Source: Basidiobolus meristosporus CBS 931.73 (Eukaryota > Basidiobolomycota > Basidiobolomycetes > Basidiobolales > Basidiobolaceae). From it: 64,000 nt of DNA. Under the pieces are notes generated by a model, which saw only the letters and a program-made list of their open reading frames with translations, was not told the origin of the DNA and made no database searches. A program made the translations under genes and the position numbers. Positions 42,955 through 54,272 of this stretch are shown piece after piece. Positions within the stretch are counted from its first letter, which is position 1. Every line of letters begins with the position of its first letter. The DNA is taken from contig MCFE01000119.1 in the NCBI GenBank assembly GCA_002104905.1, positions 62,001 to 126,000 of the forward strand, read 5' to 3'.

Positions 42955-43536
42955 ATGTCTACCACTGCTATTACTTGAATTTTTCCTTCTGCTAAAAAGT
43001 TGGATAGATCTAACTACTAAGTGTGGAAGGTGAAGGGGAAGATGCTGTTATAAGAAAGAGGCCTTTGAGATACTGTCATGGGAGAAAATGCCCTCCTAAC
43101 AGTGTGGAAGAGGAAGCCTTTAAGTACCAGAAGAAAGAACAAAGTGCCTTCAAAAGCATTTGCATTAATGTTGAAGACAAATTGCTAATTCAATGCTCAA
43201 GAGCAAAAACAGCAAAGAATGCCTGGAAGGCATTGAAGACACCTACCAGTCATGTTCAGCTGCTAAGAAAATGTATCTGCGGCAAAAATTCTTTGCTACA
43301 AAGATGTTGCCAGGAGAAGATATGAAAAACCTAGCTAACAGAATTACCATGCTGGTAGAGGAGATGGAATCTGTGGGTGTACCAACTACTGATGAGGATG
43401 TGATAGTTACCATCCTGAATAGCCTGACAGACAGGTTTCAGGACCTTGTATCAGCCCTAGAGTCCAGAACTGAAGATTTGGCCTTAAATTACTTATTTAG
43501 AAGGCTCCTGGTTGAAGAATTAAGAAAATCAAGCGC
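42955..43536 (+). pseudogene. Copia-3 gag, first part
   Basis: The ATG at 42955 opens MSTTAIT, followed by TGA, then IFPSAKKLD; the copia Gag continues (AFKSICINVEDKLLIQCSRAKTAKNAW). A one-base deletion near 43235 shifts the frame; the new frame carries DTYQSCSAAKKMYLRQKFFATKMLPGEDMKNLANRITML onward to KSS. G1 interrupts it at 43537. It continues at 50649. Confidence 0.9.
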
Positions 43537-44546
43537 TGTGGTGGTGTATAAGTCCAAGGGAGAGTTACATCCAACACTTCTCAAGTGTTTTGTGTGTGGG
43601 GTGTTCACCGGGTGCAATAATCTCTGGCAAAAGCTTGCTAGGGATACTTGGGTTCTGTCTCTAATCTAATGTGATGGGGAATAAAGCCACAAGCTTGTCA
43701 TGGAAAAACTATTGAGCTACAATCCCTTACTTGGTTGGCATCTTAACAAAAGTATGTGCTGGGTTCAGCATCCTTTGAGATGACAATGTACTAAAGCTTC
43801 CAAAGTCAAAACAACTGTAAACTCCACCAGCAGGGACTTGATAAGCATGCAGCTGTGGTCAATAGTTACAAAGAAAGAAAAGTATCTTTGCCTGTACAAG
43901 AACAAACTTGGGAAATAATCAAATATAATAAAAGATACCTACTCTGAGTATTCCTTGCTAGTAGTGCCTCCAAGGTCAGTTGGCTGTCAGTGTGGTTTCC
44001 TGGGAATATTCTGTGGTCTGGGGTTGGAAGTTCAGGTAGCAACAAGTGAGGGATAGCCTCCCTTATACACTTTTCTTACTGGCTAAGTGATTACTAATCA
44101 TGGTGTTGCTAAAGGTTCCAGATATCAATAGAAATCTTGATGACATCAGAATGACCTAAGAATGTTCTAAGTAGGTGCCAGAAGTTTCTAAGAGGCACAG
44201 CACAGCCAATCAATCAGAAATCAGTACTCTGAAACCTGTGTAACCTAGGGATACCATATATGGTATGGAAATGGTAGGGATGGTGATACAGGTTGATCAT
44301 GTGTCACAGGAACTGGCACGGGTGCTTGCTCAATGTAGAAGCACTTACTGCTAGTAACTTCACATAAAGTGGGGGATAACTTATGCAATAAGGTAAGCAG
44401 GTGTGATAGTCAACTGGCTGATGGGATAGTACTGATGAGGTAAGACAAATGGGTTCAAACTGAAATAAGGGTAGTAGAGGAATAGGGAAGTAGAAAATGT
44501 GGGAATGAGCACATCTGTCAGTGGGTGTCACTGTTGCCCCACTACA
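43537..44546 (-). repeat. G1 3' LTR
   Basis: 1010 bp. It holds the perfect palindrome ATACCATATATGGTAT at 44251-44266. The adjoining minus-strand polypurine tract GAGAGGGGGGTGAA covers 44547-44560. It lacks a segment of about 60 bp present in the other LTR (near 50080-50145). Confidence 0.92.
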
Positions 44547-44599
44547 TTCACCCCCCTCTCAGCTTTGAGCTTGGGTCAAAGCAAACTAATCTTGATGTG

Positions 44600-47500
44600 C
44601 AAAATTCCTATTCTTAAATAACTTAAGTTGGTTTGCCGCAACTGGTGCTCTCAACTGGGTGTTGTCAAGCTCAGATATGTAATAACTTCCATTTCTAATC
44701 ACTTTAGAAATGATGTCAGGGCCAGTCCATTTGTTGTCAAACTTCTAACTCCATTGTTTGCACAAGGTGGAGTCATAAAGAAATGCTGGGTCTCCTAGTG
44801 ATAGTGTTTTTGGTCTTGTTGAGTGTGATTTGTCAAAGGGCACTTTGTTCTTCAGTTGTGTATACTTAAGTTGTTCAGCAGCTCTGTTGATATTCAGGTC
44901 ATGGTGATCAAGTCACTGTGTGCAAGTTGCCAGGAGGTCTTCAGTCTGCATATTGGATCTCCAATTCATTGAGTTCTAAGTGACAATGTTTAAGTCAACT
45001 GGTAGTATGCAGTCATGTCCATAGAGTAGCTTGAATGGCAATAATCCAGTTGTTTTCTTGGTAGTAATTCTATCTGCCCAGAGTGCAAGATGTAATTGCT
45101 GTGGCCACAGTGTTGTGTTATTCTCACAGGTCTTGACAAGAGAGTTCACCAATGGTCTATGTGCTCTCTCTATCACTCCATTGGCTTGAGGGCAGTAAGT
45201 TGTAGTAAAAGCAATGTGTATCTTGTACTTTGAGCACAACTCCTGGATCATTTGGGATGTCATCTCTCCACTGTCAGCTACAAACTGTTGGATGCAGCCA
45301 AATCTGCAGATAATGTCTTCAAGTATAAATCTTCATATTGTATGGCTCTTGTTGTTTGGTAAGGCTTGAGCCTCTGCCCATCCACTAAGGTCATCTCTAG
45401 CAACAATCAGGTACTTTTTTGATCTAGCTGTTGGCATGTGGACAAGGTCAATACCAACCTTTTGCCATAGACAGATTGTGTAAGTAGGATGTAGTGGTTC
45501 TTCATAATGCTTGGAGGATCTCTTCTGGCAGGCTACACATGATTCAACAAAGTGTTGGATATTATAGTACATGTTTTCCCAGTGGTACCTCTGAGTTGTG
45601 GTATTTTAGGTTGCTTCTTGTCCTCTATGCCCACCTGGTTCTCCTTGGTGGATACTTGTCAGGATGCTCAGTTGCTCTTGTGGGGTAGTGACTACTCTTC
45701 TTGGCATAAGTCCAGGCTTCTCTTGTTTAAAGAGAAGAGCGTCTTTGAGATAGTAGTGGTGTGCCTTCTTTCTGAGTTTTCTAAAGTCCTGAATTTCCAT
45801 CCAACTAGGTTTCTTGAGTGTCCTTAGATATTCCTTGATCAGATTCCAGGTAGTTCTCTCTTGGTCTTGGATGGCAATCTATTGGATCTCTGCATCAATA
45901 ATATCTTCAAAGTGAGGGTCCAAGTCTTCAAATAATTGTGGTCCCTTCCTGGAGAGTGTATTGGCCACAACATTTGTCTTGCCAGGGATATGTCTGACCT
46001 CAAAGTCAAACATTCTCAGCCATGCCATCCATTGGTTTGTGGCACCATTGGGTAGGTCAGGCTTGTTGATCATTTGTATAAGTGGCTTGGCACCTGTCTC
46101 CAGGATGAAATGTGTCATGTAGAGTTGTGACTTCAGCTACCTTGGCATCTTCACAACTCCAAGTTGCTCTCTCTTAATCTGTGAGTATCTTTGTTCTCTA
46201 GGAGAGAGTAGGCAGCTTTCATATCTGCAGGCATAGCAGTTACCATCTTCATCATCTTGGCCAAGTAGTGCTCCAGCTCCTATAGGGCTTGCATCCACTG
46301 TGAGAATAGGTGGGTATTCAGTGTTCTGATGGTCAAGAGGTCTTAGATATGGTGGAGATACTAAGGCCTCTTTCAGTAATTGCATGGCTTCTTCTTGCTC
46401 TTCTCCCCAGATAAATGGGGTATTCTTTCTCTGTAGTCAGTAGATTAGTTCTGCTATCTCAGAAAATTTTGGGATCCAGATCCTAAAGAACCCACAAGCT
46501 GCCACAAAGCCATGAGCTTGTGTTAGATTTGTGGGGGTAGGCCAGTTGTATATCTTTTGTGTCTTGGAGTTTCCAAGTGAACAACTAAAGGTGTTGCATT
46601 TTTGTCCAACAATGGATATCTCTGATACACCAAAACTGCTTTCCTCACCACTGATGGTGAGTCCAGCTTCTTCAATGGCTTCATATATGGCATCATTGTC
46701 TGAAATATGGTCATAGACAAACTTTCTTATTCCAGGCATAACTTCAGTGGTGTCCTGGATTTCTAGTCCTTTGATGCCTATGTCATCAACAAAAACAGCA
46801 GGTTTCTCAGGTATAAACTAGTACAGCACATATGCCATGCATCTCTGGAACTGAGCCACAAAGTTTGTAGCTCCTTGGCTGAGTCTTGTCATCCTTAACA
46901 GTCCAAATGGTGTCTGTAGTGCAAACATATCTCTTTATGTCTCATCAAGGGGGATCTGGTCATATCCTGAGATTGTATGTTGAGTAGATGTAGTGGCCAC
47001 TAAAGCTTTCAGCAAAGTCATCAATAGATGGATGTATAGCAGCATCCCTGATAGTGACAGCATTTGCAGGTTGCATGTCTTGAATGAATTGGAGCTTTCC
47101 ATTCTTCTTTTTTGTCACATAACATCTGTTAGCATAAGGTCCATGGCAAGGTTCTAGGATACCAGCTTCTATCTTCTTCTTAAGTAGGTCATGCACATCA
47201 GCTTGGAGTCCTCTGGGCAGTGGGTAAGGCTTAAATGACCAGGGTGTGTGGGGCACTGTATGAATCTTGAAAGGTTTTTCAACCAATGTCTTTAAGAGTC
47301 CCATCTCCTTGTCATTATATGAGAAGACCTTGTCATACCTTTTCAAGGTTTCTTCAAATAATAGTATCTCCTCTGGTGTTGGGTTTCCATCACCAATGAT
47401 AAGTTGCTTAATTCTTGCAGGTGTAAGTTTTATATCTTCTGGTATTTCTTCTGGTGGTCTAATGTAATCAGCAGGTTGAGATCCATCAGTCAAAGGTGTA

Positions 47501-48573
47501 AGTGATGGTCTAATCTTCTGTTCTACTGTCTTGTATTTTGTTTGAACCATAGCTGTCTGCTCCTGTATACCTAATGAGCAGCTCCAAATGGTGGGGTGTA
47601 TATTGTCAGGCTCCTCATCTTCTTCTATAACAAGATGTGGTCTTCCAGCAAGCAGTATGTGTCCTGTTATTGCTGGGTGTTACACCACAGAAGGTTGACT
47701 ATAGTTCTGGGTTGGATCCTTGTATAGTGTTCTATACTGATCCATTGGAATAGTTGGTAGTTGTAGCCTTGGTACTGGTTTCCCACGGTCTACCTAGCAG
47801 AAGGTCAAAGTTTGCCTTCTGGCAGATGAAGAGGGGAAGCCAGACCTTGATTTCTTGTACCTCAAGAGAGAACTTGTGCATTACACCATAGAGTGGACTA
47901 TATCCTGAGTTTGCATCAGTCATGTTCCATCCAATACCTCTATCAACAGGCAGCAGCTCCTTGCTTCTGAGTGACTTCCAGAAGTCTAGCAGCATAACAC
48001 AAATCTCTGAACCACTGTCAATATGACAGTCAACAGGGTCATCATATATATATCCTTTCACTACAGCAGTTGCAACTTAGTAAAAGGTCTTATATTCAGT
48101 AGTGCTGTCATCCTTTTGGTGGTCTTCATGGTTTGTCAAACTATATGGGTGTCCATATGTTCAATGGCTTGTTGTCTTGGTCTAAGCTGCTCATCAAAGG
48201 TCTTCCTAACAGATGGGGATACACTCAGGATTTCTCCAACCAATAAAGTAAGGTTCTGTTTCAGCAGCTTCTCAGTAATCAGTTGAGGGCTTGAGTAGCT
48301 TGCTATCTTTGAGGTCATCTGAAAGTGAGGTAATAGATCTTGGGTGGGCAGCATACTAGGCCTCTTGTTGATGGCAACTTCAGGTTCTTCAAATTGTGGT
48401 CTTCTAAGGATTGGTTTGGCAGGTAATTCAGGGAGGTATCTTTTGGTAGCAAAGGCATCAACTTTGTATTGTCTATTGTCAGTGCTATTCAGACTCACTG
48501 TATGGGTCCCAGTAGGGGCATCAACAGTTATCTTTCTGGTTGCTGAGTTAGATTTCTGGAAAAGAGCTCTCAT
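44600..48573 (-). pseudogene. G1 pol (protease, RT, RNase H, integrase), broken
   Basis: On the minus strand from 48573 down: protease with HIDSGSEICVM and FDLLLGRPW (about 47770-48020); RT with LKKKIEAGILEPCHGPYANRCYVTKKKNGKLQFIQDMQPAN (about 47040-47200) and FVDD (46782-46793); RNase H with TVDASPIGAGALLG (about 46270-46310); an integrase zinc region with VESCVACQKR (about 45520-45545); the core with VGIDLVHMP (about 45435-45460), a DSGEMTS segment (about 45255-45280) and CPQANGVIERAHRPL (about 45150-45200). The frames are interrupted by stops near 45575, 45805, 46125, 46390, 46745 and 47690. Domain order RT-RNase H-integrase makes it Ty3/gypsy. I see no chromodomain. Confidence 0.9.
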
Positions 48574-48603
48574 CCCTCCTCTTTGGAATTTAGTGGGAAT
48601 CCT

Positions 48604-49450
48604 TCATCCTTCCTTGTCAGCAAGCATTCCATCAGCATCAAACTGTACTATTCCTTCTCTAAGTAGCTGACTAAGCTCAGTGCATTCTTGTCTGGCATGC
48701 TGAGTAGAGTTACACCAGATGCAGTGTCTTGGCAAAGGTCTTTGGCCCTCAGTAGCTACCACAGCTGAGCCATTAATCTTGAGGGCTAGCGTTTGTAGCT
48801 GTTCAGCAAGTTGGTCAATTCTGTTGGTAGTGTAGGTCTGATTGTCAGCAACAGCACTCCTTGGCTCCTTGGCTGACTGGTATGGCAGATTAGATGTCAG
48901 GAGTCTCATAAAGGTGGAAGTTTGCTTTGCCTCTAGGAGAACACATTTCATCTCTGCAAAGCAAGGAATGCTAGACATGTCATCCTTGGCTGCATGTAAG
49001 TCAACTTTCCTTGCCAAGTCCTGGGGCAGCCCTTGTTCAAGGTAAAGTGTCATGGTAAACTCAGTTATAGCCTGGGACTCAAGGAGTGGCTTGGCCATAT
49101 CTTCATATTGTTGAATGAACTCTTTAGTAGTAGCTTGGAAAGTCTAGTCCTTCCAAAATGTCTGAGGTCTTTAATTCCATAGTATATCTGGGGTCTCCCA
49201 TACTTGGTCTCTAGGTAGGTCTTCATTAAGACCTAGTCAGTGAGAATTTTTCCTTGGCTAAGAAGCTTAGTGGTAATATCATTGTTGCAGTAGTAGGGAA
49301 AGTCTTCAGCCATTTCTTGTTCAGATAGGCTGCACATCTTGCAAAGCTTCTCCCATTTGAATATGAAGCTTTCCACATTCTTTCCATCAAACTAGGGAGC
49401 TCCATGTGAGAATGGTTATGGCATAGAGTTCAGCTTGGGCAGGTTGGTTG
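48604..49450 (-). pseudogene. G1 gag, broken
   Basis: The minus strand codes an N-terminal FDGKNVESFIFKWEKLC segment (about 49340-49395), like FFDGTEDKAFVKRWELFC in the gag-protease element. The longest open part (49098-48604) ends with the zinc knuckle CIWCNSTQHARQEC (about 48680-48725). Stops at about 49230 and 49140 and others separate the parts. Confidence 0.87.
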
Positions 49451-49554
49451 GTATTGTAATCTTGATAATATCAGTAGTCTCTTTTCAATAAGTGGATAAC
49501 AGCTCAAATCTTCAGGTAAATCTTTTTGTGCCCTAGGGAGCTTGTATGAACCCC

Positions 49555-49570
49555 CCACACTTGGTGCCAA
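49555..49570 (-). other. G1 primer-binding site
   Basis: The minus strand reads TTGGCACCAAGTGTGG three bases after the LTR end ACCACCACA. The same layout occurs in the gag-protease element at 6637. Confidence 0.7.
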
Positions 49571-49573
49571 GTA

Positions 49574-50644
49574 TGTGGTGGTGTATAAGTCCAAGGGAGA
49601 GATACATCCAACACTTCTCAAGTTTTTTATGTGTGGGGTGTTCACTGGGTGCAATAACCTCTGGCAAAAGCTTGCTAGGGATACTTGGGTTCTGTCTCTA
49701 ATCTTATGAGATGGGGAATAAAGCCACAAGCTTGCCAAGGGAAAAATATTCAGCTACAAACCCCTACTTAGTAGGCATCTTAACAAAAGTATGTGCTGGG
49801 TTCAGCATCCTTTGAGATGACAATGTACTAAAGCTTCCAAAGTCAAAACAACTGTAAACTCCACCAGCAGGGACTTGATAAGAATGCAGCTGTGTTCAAT
49901 AGTTACAAAGACAGAAAAGTATCTTTGCCTGTACAAGAACAAACCTAGGAAAGAATCAAATATAATAAAAGATACCTACTCTGAGTATTCCTTACAAGTA
50001 GTGCCTCCATGGTTGGTTGGCTGTCAGTGTGGTTTCCAGGGAGTGTCCTGTGGTCTGGGGTTGGAAATTCAGGTAGCAGCAGGTAGCAGTGATCACACTA
50101 ATCAACAAGTTGGTATATTGATAAAAGGGATGATGATCAATTGTTGAGGAATAGCCTCCCTTATAGACTTTTCTTACAGGCTAAGTGATTACTAATCATG
50201 GTGTTGCCAAAGGTTCCAGATATCAATAGAAATCTTGATGACATCAGAATGACCTAAGAATGTTCTAAGTAGGTGCCAGAAGTTTCTAAGAGGCACAGCA
50301 CATCCAACCAATCAGAAATCAGTACTCTGAAACCTGTGTAACTTAGGGATACCATATATGGTATGGAAATGGTAGGGATGGTTATACAGGTTCATCATGT
50401 GTCATGGGTACTGGTGCAGGTACCTGCCTAATATAGGAGCACTTGCTGCTAGTAAACTCACATAAAGTGAGGGATAACTTATGCAATAAGGTAACCAGGT
50501 GTGAGAGTCAACCAGCTTATGGGATAGTACTGATCAGGTAAGACAAATGGGTTAAAACTGAAATAAGGGTAGTAGAGACATAGGGAAGTAGAAAATATGG
50601 GAATGAGCACATCTGTCAGTGGGTGTCACTGTCACCCCACTACC
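49574..50644 (-). repeat. G1 5' LTR
   Basis: 1071 bp, closely matching 43537-44546, with the palindrome ATACCATATATGGTAT at 50349-50364. The last plus-strand base is C where the other LTR has A. Confidence 0.92.
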
Positions 50645-50648
50645 GCAC

Positions 50649-50851
50649 CAATAAGAATGAAGATGAAAATGCTTTAATAAGCAATGACAATCAGCAATGG
50701 AGGTAGCTAAGACCCTTCAAAGGCAACAGCAACCTGTTTTGTAACTACTGCAAAAGGAAAGGACACACATCAGACCAGGGCCTCAAAAAGAAAGATAATC
50801 ATCAAAAGAAGCCTGAATATGGAAATGCTGCAACAACTAAAGATAGACTAT
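50649..50851 (+). pseudogene. Copia-3 gag end with zinc knuckle
   Basis: The reading frame resumes with TNKNEDENALISNDNQQW, then a TAG where copia-5 has RRYPRPYKG. The zinc knuckle (CNYCKRKGHTSD) follows at about 50740-50785; its last Cys region reads QGLKK, so the final Cys is lost. It ends at the Harbinger TSD TAT (50849-50851). Confidence 0.88.
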
Positions 50852-51034
50852 AGACTTGTTCCATTGGATAGTGCCACATAGTGCCAGCCTGTTTATGGTG
50901 CCGGATCAATCTGGCACTCTACGGCACTATCTGGCACAATAATTTCTACCATGATGCCTGTGGTATGATACAGCTACTGGTAATTTTACTCAATCTTACT
51001 TATGTTGCTCAGAATAGTGCTTTCCTTGCTTTAT

Positions 51035-51919
51035 TTACTCTTCATAATGCTCCAGACACATTTCTCTCAGTGGATGTGTTCTTGTATGAACATACTGTGC
51101 ATTAATAAGTATCTTAACTATTTTACCTATTCTGCTGCTTTCTCCTATATATGACTTTCCTCTGTATTTACCTGCCAATATGCTGAATCTCTTCAGATAT
51201 CCAAATGTGTGCTCTACCCTTACTCTGAAATGATTAAATATCTCATTGTAGAGCTTCTGCTTCCTGCTAAGTACACCATTCCTTGGCTTACTATCAGCTG
51301 TAATACATCCTAATCTCTGACAATCCTCTCCTATATAAGCTAAGTCTGCCATACATTTCTCCCCTCTACTGAATTCAGGATGATTCTCTACCCAGAGTGC
51401 TTTGTCATGCCTACTTCCAGCAAATGGCCCACTAAACCAGATGATGTTACCCTCAATGTCAGACAGTGCTTGAAACTTCACACAGTGTGCCTTGTACTTG
51501 CCAGAATAAAAGTGCCTCTGCCCTCTAGAAGGTCTGTTGATCCTCACTGGGAAGGTATCCAAAATACTCCTGATATGGAACCTGTTGCTGAACACTCTGG
51601 GATATGGAAGTCTATTGGAGCTTCTGAACCTAGTATTCCAAGCTTGCTCTAAGTCATTCATACCCTCTGCAAGGTGGTTCTCCATTGCTGTCAGCTGGGA
51701 ATGAAAGCTTCTAGGACTTTTGTTGCCATGGATGGTGGGATGAAACCTTGTAGGGCAATAGTTCTTGTAAAAGCAGAGAAGCTTGACAAGGGATCTCCTT
51801 GAGTAGATTGGGGTTGATGGTCCACAGTACTTGGAATAGATCTCCTCTAGTGTGTCAAAAGGAAATCCAGTGGTAGTGATGGGATTGATGAGAAAAGACC
51901 ATTCAGATGAGTAAGTCAT
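51035..51919 (-). CDS. DDE transposase, HARBI1-like (DDE_Tnp_4 type)
   Basis: An uninterrupted 294-aa frame. Candidate catalytic residues are Asp121 (SILDTFPVRI), Asp172 (GSRHDKALW) and Glu236 (RVEHTFGYLKR); another Asp (MADLAYIGE, residue 192) sits at the conserved 'DxxY' position. Family members are commonly somewhat longer, mainly at the N-terminus, so a short upstream exon is possible. The start MTYSSEW is the first ATG. The frame has essentially no CpG, unlike the neighbouring ORF. It should cut and paste elements with AGACTTGTTCC ends. Intact as far as can be seen. Confidence 0.87.
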   Translation of the reverse strand: MTYSSEWSFLINPITTTGFPFDTLEEIYSKYCGPSTPIYSRRSLVKLLCFYKNYCPTRFHPTIHGNKSPRSFHSQLTAMENHLAEGMNDLEQAWNTRFRSSNRLPYPRVFSNRFHIRSILDTFPVRINRPSRGQRHFYSGKYKAHCVKFQALSDIEGNIIWFSGPFAGSRHDKALWVENHPEFSRGEKCMADLAYIGEDCQRLGCITADSKPRNGVLSRKQKLYNEIFNHFRVRVEHTFGYLKRFSILAGKYRGKSYIGESSRIGKIVKILINAQYVHTRTHPLREMCLEHYEE

Positions 51920-52371
51920 ATTAAAATTGGTGGATGATTGTATTAAGGTGGTTTGAATTGATTTGGCACGATCTGCCTTATTTATCTGATTTTTGATATA
52001 TTATGGTTAAATCTCCATCAATTGCCATGTATCCCATCATTATGTCGCAAAAATCATTCGCAAACAATGCCTTAGTACTTTTATTGATGCTTTAATCATA
52101 GGTCTATAATCAAATAGGAAATCTGCAATTGATGTGATCTGATCCGTGTCAACATGATCTGAGATGCATCATGCATAATATATGGAAAATTCAACAATCA
52201 CTTCAGTTTTCATATATATTTCATATAAGACCAGGTTGATGCCAATATACTGCTGTATAAGTATCCAAATCTGTTGCTATGGTCCCCATACCAAGCCTCA
52301 ACTCATCTTTAGTACAACCCAGACAAAACCCATCCCCCAGCTCACAAGCGCGGTCCGGACCGGAAAAGTTG
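51920..52371. promoter_or_regulatory. Divergent intergenic region of the Harbinger element
   Basis: A 452-bp spacer between the two start codons. CpGs appear only toward the accessory ORF (GCGCGGTCCGGACCGG near 52348-52363, which includes the palindrome GGTCCGGACC). A promoter role is inferred from position. Confidence 0.5.
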
Positions 52372-53526
52372 ATGTCAGATCCGTTTGAGTTCTCGCCAAA
52401 TGATTTTAGTATGGCCCAAGTGTCTATGATGAGCCTTCATACAGATATTTGGGCACTACTGATTAATCTAGCAGAACTAGATACCTCTGAGAGTCAACAA
52501 AGATGGAAGAATTTGAGTAGAAAGCTGTGGCATGACTTCTACATCAAGATGCCAGCCGATGTATGTAAAAAGATATATAACAAGACAAGTATTGAAATCA
52601 AGAATGAGCTGAGAGTGAGGGGATTTGACAAAGAAGCCGCGCGGGAGCGATTTCACGCGCAATTTGCACAGTACGGGCCGGACGCGTCTGTTTGTGCCTT
52701 AACTTTGGGAACCAAAGAGATTTTGAATGAGTTCTTGCCTCAAATGACTAATGTACTACGTGATATATTAGTAGAGCTAAGTGGCTTCCGAGAGCAATAT
52801 ACACAGGACTCATCCAGGCAACAGCTCCAAAGTATCAGACAGAGGGTAAGTGAATACCTTGAGGAATCAGATGGTGAGCTTCAGGAGGAAGAATACAGAC
52901 CGCAAGCAGCATCATCCAGGTTGCGCCAGCACGCCTTGCTGGATTCCCTACCATCTCTTGCAACCACAGCGCGCCGGCGCATGTCAGTCCAGAGTACACC
53001 AACACCCTTTACCAGAACGCCCCACATCAAGTCAACGCGCGTTGGGTCAACACGCATGCTTCAGAGCAAAACTACAAGAACTTGCCAAACTGCTCATTTA
53101 GACACAAGTCCATTGGAGCGGACCAAGTTGCGTCAACTTGCAGCATCACATCAAACTCAGCCAAGGGCCATCTCAACACGTCAAGGCGCGCCTGCGCGTG
53201 TGGTTTTGCCTGACCATCAGCGAGTTACTTCTGGTGAACTGACTGATGATGACCAACATGAAGTGCCTCAACCACCGGAGCCCTTGGCAAGTAAAAGAAC
53301 GCATCAGCGCGTGGCACTACAGGCCGGTTCAGTTGGTTTAGTTGGAGCGATTCAGCACGGCCAAGCTGTAGCATCGCACTCATCAACTAGGAGGCAAAAT
53401 ACTGACTACAAATACACAAGTAGCCAAGATGATAGTCAGCCAGGAAGTAGTATAGGTGTGCAAAGTGAGTCACTACCAAATGCTTCAGTAGTAATCCCTG
53501 TGAGAAAAAAACCCAGGAGAAGATGA
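52372..53526 (+). CDS. Harbinger accessory protein, function unknown
   Basis: The ATG at 52372 gives 384 residues starting MSDPFEFSPNDFSMAQ; an in-frame upstream ATG at 52279 would add 31. The N-terminal third is helical-looking (WALLINLAELDTSESQQRWKNLSRKLWHDFYIKM...), the middle has an acidic stretch (EYLEESDGELQEEEY), the rest is Ser/Thr/Gln/Arg-rich and low complexity, and the end is a basic PVRKKPRRR that could be a nuclear signal. Harbinger elements usually pair the transposase with a Myb-like DNA-binding protein; I do not see a clear Myb repeat here. It is rich in CpG, in contrast to the rest of the window. A decayed second copy lies at 36738-37520. Confidence 0.8.
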   Translation: MSDPFEFSPNDFSMAQVSMMSLHTDIWALLINLAELDTSESQQRWKNLSRKLWHDFYIKMPADVCKKIYNKTSIEIKNELRVRGFDKEAARERFHAQFAQYGPDASVCALTLGTKEILNEFLPQMTNVLRDILVELSGFREQYTQDSSRQQLQSIRQRVSEYLEESDGELQEEEYRPQAASSRLRQHALLDSLPSLATTARRRMSVQSTPTPFTRTPHIKSTRVGSTRMLQSKTTRTCQTAHLDTSPLERTKLRQLAASHQTQPRAISTRQGAPARVVLPDHQRVTSGELTDDDQHEVPQPPEPLASKRTHQRVALQAGSVGLVGAIQHGQAVASHSSTRRQNTDYKYTSSQDDSQPGSSIGVQSESLPNASVVIPVRKKPRRR

Positions 53527-54269
53527 TGCGATTGCTTTGAATTGCTCACATTTGTAATGATCCCAACAACCCTTTTTTTTTGCAATCCAAATCAAGCCAT
53601 CGCAAATCAGTGATCATCAATTTTTTGATATAAGTAATATCAAGGTCATCTCACATTTGAGACAGAACCCCTATAAATAAACACCCTGCATATATATACG
53701 TCATCCGTAATACCAGTGCAGCTATTGGATCTGTTTTGCACCTACACAATTGCTTGCGTGCTGGCTATGACACCTTGTCCAATCACTAGGATCAGGGATT
53801 TACTTGCTCAATGAGCAAAATGGGATATTTGATGGCGAATCAGGTAGCTTTTTTAGTAGTCAATGACCCAATTGGGGGCTGCCAGCTTCAGGATACTTTT
53901 GGACCAATTAACCACTGAGATACCGTCCAATTGGAGTGAGGGTAACCAAAATGGTAAGTATTAGTTTAGTTTATAGTGTGATACACATATATTTCCATTT
54001 ACATTAAAGAAACATATCCAAATACCGGATTTTACCTGCCATAATGGCGGTATCCGATTGCGCACGTGATGCTAACATTACAAGTTGGCGTGATCATCCG
54101 TTCCAACCTCATTGTGTCAGATTGTGCCATAGTGTGCAAGATTGTCCTGCATAGTGCAAAATCGTCCAAGAACAATCCTTCCTTCTGGTAGCTATAATAT
54201 TGCACCCAATCGTTCTTTACAACCGCAGATTGTGCCGCATGCCCTGGCACGGTACAATGGAACAAGTCT
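53527..54269. other. Non-coding right arm of the Harbinger element
   Basis: No frame of note. It ends in the right inverted repeat. Subterminal motifs related to GTGCCA occur (ATTGTGCCATAGTGTGC at 54122-54138; ATTGTGCCG near 54230; CTGGCACGG near 54245). Confidence 0.7.
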
Positions 54270-54272
54270 TAT

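Larger units (their letters stand above)
43537..50644 (-). mobile_element. Gypsy G1, complete LTR retrotransposon inside copia-3 gag
   Basis: Two LTRs (43537-44546 and 49574-50644) bound a minus-strand gag-pol. TSD: GCGC (43533-43536) and GCAC (50645-50648); the uninterrupted gag of copia-5 has AAGCACCAAT at this spot, so one base of the left copy mutated. The minus-strand ends are TGTAGTGGGG and ACCACCACA. Primer site and polypurine tract are present. All coding regions are broken. Confidence 0.94.
50852..54269. mobile_element. PIF/Harbinger-like DNA transposon inside copia-3
   Basis: The ends AGACTTGTTCCATTG and CAATGGAACAAGTCT are perfect 15-bp inverted repeats, followed inward by GGATAGTGCC and, on the right, GGCACGGTA. 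TAT is duplicated (50849-50851, 54270-54272); the undisturbed site in copia-2 reads GACTATTCATATC (about 3569-3581). The 3418-bp element carries two divergent ORFs: a DDE transposase on the minus strand and an accessory ORF on the plus strand, the usual two-gene layout of Harbinger elements. Confidence 0.95.
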
